DNA of 35,728 bases from Paenibacillus timonensis. Its GTDB lineage: Bacteria > Bacillota > Bacilli > Paenibacillales > Paenibacillaceae. The DNA lies in contig NZ_WNZY01000033.1 of the NCBI RefSeq assembly GCF_009725205.1, positions 1 to 35,728 of the forward strand, written 5' to 3'. Below the pieces are notes generated by a model. That model was not told where the DNA came from and searched no databases. It saw only the letters and a program-made list of their open reading frames with translations. The stretch's first letter is position 1, and each line of letters begins with the position of its first letter. This document shows, in pieces, positions 33,178-35,728 of this stretch. Both the position numbers and the translations under genes were made by a program.

Positions 33178-34317
33178 ATGATTTATTTCGACCACGCAGC
33201 AACGACACCCCCTTATGAGGATGTTGCCAAGACCGTAGCGGAAGTGATGGCTCGGCATTATGGGAATCCGTCGTCACTGCATCGGCTTGGCGAGGAAAGC
33301 TCGAAGCTGTTGGATAAAGCAAGGGAAGTTAGCGCCGCGGCATTGGGAGTTCGACCGCGGGAAATCGTATTTACCGGCGGGGCCACGGAAAGCAACAATA
33401 TGGCGATTAAAGGCGCGGCCCTTCAGTTTGCCGGACGAGGCAAGCATTTGATCACAACCGAAACGGAGCATCCGTCCGTGCTGGAGAGCGTGAAGCAACT
33501 GGTGTCCTGGGGCTGGGAGGCGACCGTTCTTCCGGTTGACGGGAATGGAAACGTAACTGCTGAACAGGTGCGGGAAGCGCTGCGTCCGGATACCGTTCTT
33601 GTGTCGGTGATGCATGTCAACAATGAAACAGGTGCCGTACAGCCTGTGGAGGACATTGGTCGGCTGCTGAAATCCGCGGCGCCCCGAGTCCTGTTTCATG
33701 TGGACGGTGTTCAAGGCTTTGGCAAACTGCCGTTATCCTTGACGGATGGCGGCATTGATTTATACAGCTTATCTGCGCACAAACTAAGAGGGCCCAAAGG
33801 CGTCGGTTTGCTGTATGTTCGCGAGGGACTACAGCTTGCACCGCTGCTGGCAGGCGGAGGTCAGGAGGGGGGCTACCGTTCCGGAACGGAGAACATTCCT
33901 TATATCGTGGCCTTCTCCAAAGCTTTGCGTTTGGCGGCGGAAGGCCGGGACGCCCGAGCAACCGTGATGTACCGCTTGCGGGAGCAGTTGATCCAAGGGC
34001 TTGCGGAGCTCCCGGAGCTAGCGGTAAATTCATCTGCGCAGGGATCCCCGCACATCGTGCATTTTTCTTATCCCGGTATGAAAGCGGAAGCGTTGCTGCA
34101 CATGCTGGAGGAGGAAGGATTTTACGTATCGACCCGCTCGGCTTGCTCTTCCAAACGGAGTGAACCAAGCCGCATTCTGCTGGCTATGGGTAAATCCAAG
34201 GAAATCGCCTCGTCGGGCATTCGGATCAGTATGGGCGATGAACACGAAGAGCGAGACATAGATGCCTTGCTCGCTGCGTTGAAGCAATCGGTCAAGCGGC
34301 TGCAGGCTTTACGATAG
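33178..34317 (+). CDS. nifZ: Cysteine desulfurase (NifS/IscS family, thiI-linked)
   Basis: PLP enzyme of 379 residues that takes sulfur from cysteine and hands it on as persulfide. PLP-binding K202 lies in SAHKLRGPKGVG; the N-terminus YFDHAATTPP and the GGATESNNMA block are typical; the persulfide-forming C323 is in STRSACSSKRSEPS; RSGTENIPYIVAF is also present. The next gene, 15 bp on, is thiI. In B. subtilis the desulfurase beside thiI (NifZ) supplies sulfur for 4-thiouridine at tRNA position 8, so the same role is inferred. GAAGGTGAAAAG precedes the ATG. Confidence 0.9.
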   Translation: MIYFDHAATTPPYEDVAKTVAEVMARHYGNPSSLHRLGEESSKLLDKAREVSAAALGVRPREIVFTGGATESNNMAIKGAALQFAGRGKHLITTETEHPSVLESVKQLVSWGWEATVLPVDGNGNVTAEQVREALRPDTVLVSVMHVNNETGAVQPVEDIGRLLKSAAPRVLFHVDGVQGFGKLPLSLTDGGIDLYSLSAHKLRGPKGVGLLYVREGLQLAPLLAGGGQEGGYRSGTENIPYIVAFSKALRLAAEGRDARATVMYRLREQLIQGLAELPELAVNSSAQGSPHIVHFSYPGMKAEALLHMLEEEGFYVSTRSACSSKRSEPSRILLAMGKSKEIASSGIRISMGDEHEERDIDALLAALKQSVKRLQALR

Positions 34318-34332
34318 GAGAGAAATGTCAAA

Positions 34333-35571
34333 ATGCTGGAATATGATATGCTGTTGCTCCGTTTTGGAGAAATTATTCTTAAAGGGCGGAACCGGTCTCG
34401 TTTCGAGAAGGTGGCCCACAAGCACGTTAAGGCGCTGCTGCACCCTTTTCCCCGCGCGGAGATCATCAAGGAATATGGACGGATCTATATTGCCTTAAAC
34501 GGAGAGCCGCTAGAGCCAATCGTCGCAGCGATGAAGAATGTGTTCGGCGTTACCTCGATCTCGCCGATCCGGGTTACGCCGTCCCGGCTGGAGGATATCA
34601 TCCCAACCGCTGTAAATTTCGTTAAGGAGCTTGGCGTCGCGCCTGGCACGAGATTTAAAGTAAGCGCCCGCCGGGTCTGGAAGCCATTTCCCCACTCGAC
34701 GCATGAAATGAATAAACTGGTCAGCGGCCCGATCCTAAACGCCTGTCCCGAGCTGAAAGTGGACGTACATGACCCCGAATTGGAGCTTCGCGTGGAAATC
34801 CGGGAACAGGGCACCTATTTGTTTAGTGAAGTGATTCCCGGTGCGGGGGGATTCCCGCTCGGAACCAACGGTAAAGCGATGTTGCTGCTATCCGGCGGTA
34901 TCGACAGCCCTGTCGCCGGTTGGTCGGCGTTGCGGCGTGGTTTGGAAATCGAATGCGTTCATTTTCACAGCTATCCGTTTACGAGCAAAAAAGCCGAACA
35001 AAAGGTCATCGACCTGGCCACCATATTGGCGGGGTTTGCAGGCTCGATCAAGATGCATCTCGTCCCGTTTACCGAGATCCAAACCACATTGGCGCAATCC
35101 GGCCAAGAGAACCTGATCATCATTTTGATGCGAAGATCGATGCTGCGCATCGCCACCAAGCTGGCTGAACGTAATGGAGCCTTGGCCTTGGTAACGGGAG
35201 ATAGTCTGGGCCAGGTGGCCAGCCAAACGTTGTCCAGCATGAATGCGATCGGACGGGTGACCGATCTGCCGTTGCTGCGGCCGTTGGTCATGACGGATAA
35301 GGTGGATATTATCGCGATGGCACAGCAGATCGGCACGTATGACTTGTCAATTTTGCCTTACGAGGATTGCTGTACCTTGTTCGTGCCGAAGTCACCGGCA
35401 ACCAATCCCAATCTGCATGTGCTGGAGAGCGTCGAGCACTCCCTGAAGGATTTGGACCAGATGATTGCCAAGTCGGTAGAGGACACGGAAACCATCGTCA
35501 TTCGGCCTGGTCGCAGGATCGTGCGGCGGGAATCGACAGAAGCTGACGTCGTCCAGGAAAATTGGTTCTAA
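34333..35571 (+). CDS. thiI: tRNA 4-thiouridine synthase ThiI
   Basis: Enzyme of 412 residues that adenylates U8 of tRNA and inserts sulfur. An N-terminal ferredoxin-like domain is followed by the THUMP domain (about 60-165) and the PP-loop ATPase with LLLSGGIDSPVAGW near residues 184-197. The C-terminal rhodanese domain of E. coli ThiI is absent, as usual in Bacillota, where sulfur comes directly from the neighbouring desulfurase. It starts 15 bp after nifZ with TAGGAGAG upstream. An insertion sequence lies 25 bp downstream. Confidence 0.95.
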   Translation: MLEYDMLLLRFGEIILKGRNRSRFEKVAHKHVKALLHPFPRAEIIKEYGRIYIALNGEPLEPIVAAMKNVFGVTSISPIRVTPSRLEDIIPTAVNFVKELGVAPGTRFKVSARRVWKPFPHSTHEMNKLVSGPILNACPELKVDVHDPELELRVEIREQGTYLFSEVIPGAGGFPLGTNGKAMLLLSGGIDSPVAGWSALRRGLEIECVHFHSYPFTSKKAEQKVIDLATILAGFAGSIKMHLVPFTEIQTTLAQSGQENLIIILMRRSMLRIATKLAERNGALALVTGDSLGQVASQTLSSMNAIGRVTDLPLLRPLVMTDKVDIIAMAQQIGTYDLSILPYEDCCTLFVPKSPATNPNLHVLESVEHSLKDLDQMIAKSVEDTETIVIRPGRRIVRRESTEADVVQENWF

Positions 35572-35596
35572 TGCTACAAAAAAACCGCCAAAGCCA

Positions 35597-35728
35597 TGTT
35601 TGGGACTGACCCCCGTTTGTGAGACAGAGATCAAAACACCTTATTTACTTAAGCAGCCAGTTGCCGATATTCAATCGGTGACTGGTTGTTTAGTTTCGCT
35701 TGAATACGAATTGAGTTATAGTAATGGA
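35597..35728 (-). mobile_element. End of an IS3-family insertion sequence
   Basis: TGTTTGGGACTGACCCCC (35597-35614) looks like an IS3-family terminal repeat, with the outer TG at 35597 (or 35601). Inside it, on the - strand, is the 3' end of a transposase gene. The rest of the element is beyond the window, so the other end and target duplication cannot be seen. Confidence 0.75.
35649..35728 (-). CDS. IS3-family transposase OrfB, C-terminal end only
   Basis: The last 25 codons before a TAA read HYYNSIRIQAKLNNQSPIEY followed by RQLAA. This is the typical tail of IS3-family (IS150-like) transposases, where YN..R.Q..L...SP.EYR closes the DDE domain. The frame runs off the end of the window. The catalytic residues lie outside, so intactness cannot be judged. 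Confidence 0.8.
   Translation of the reverse strand, partial: HYYNSIRIQAKLNNQSPIEYRQLAA

Overview
The window comes from the chromosome of a low-G+C Gram-positive (Bacillota) bacterium, most likely a Paenibacillus or close relative. Four things point there: the order of the conserved block (rpsU-yqeY-yqfC-yqfD-phoH-pgpH-ybeY-dgkA-cdd-era-yqzL-recO-glyQS-yqxD-dnaG-sigA-trmK-nif3) matches Bacillus subtilis with some genes missing; sporulation genes are present; ribosome-binding sites are strong GGAGG types; and G+C is moderate. Nearly all genes lie on the + strand.

Layout. 1-2480: 3' part of sbcC (DNA end-processing nuclease ATPase). 2508-7779: a two-component system (response regulator, then sensor kinase) followed, after a terminator and a weak promoter, by an ABC exporter with one ATPase and two ABC-2 permeases. 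This set resembles the LnrJK/LnrLMN lipid-antibiotic resistance module of B. subtilis. 7781-8107: intergenic region with a copy of a dispersed repeat, then a perfect 14-bp palindrome placed as an Fnr/CRP-type site relative to a -10 box, then a strongly folded RNA of about 130 nt ending in a U-run. 8108-15526: hit, rpsU, yqeY, two tandem terminators, then the yqfC-yqfD-phoH-pgpH-ybeY-dgkA-cdd run. 15527-15867: intergenic repeats. 15868-24940: era, yqzL, recO, a glycine T-box leader, glyQ, glyS, yqxD, dnaG, sigA. 24941-25408: terminator plus two repeat families. 25409-28088: a membrane protein of unknown function, trmK, nif3-family gene. 28205-28622: RNase P RNA. 28716-30653 (- strand): membrane-anchored subtilisin-like protease. 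30804-33051: small genes of little-known function (YpuI/DUF3907, DUF1540, a two-helix membrane protein) and a lytic transglycosylase. 33178-35571: cysteine desulfurase plus thiI, which work together in 4-thiouridine formation in tRNA. 35597-end: the end of an IS3-family insertion sequence.

How the genes work together. The central block is a housekeeping neighbourhood for translation (rpsU, glyQS, ybeY, era, trmK, rnpB), replication and transcription initiation (dnaG, sigA), repair (sbcC, recO), envelope lipid recycling (dgkA), c-di-AMP turnover (pgpH) and sporulation (yqfC, yqfD). The most unusual material is non-coding. It comprises the putative Fnr-controlled small RNA, a mobile-looking repeat of which a shortened copy sits inside the glyQS T-box between the tRNA-sensing element and the terminator, a second TAACGGAC repeat family in two gaps, and a long attenuator-like hairpin directly before the cysteine desulfurase gene.

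All calls are from reading the sequence; no database search or folding program was run.
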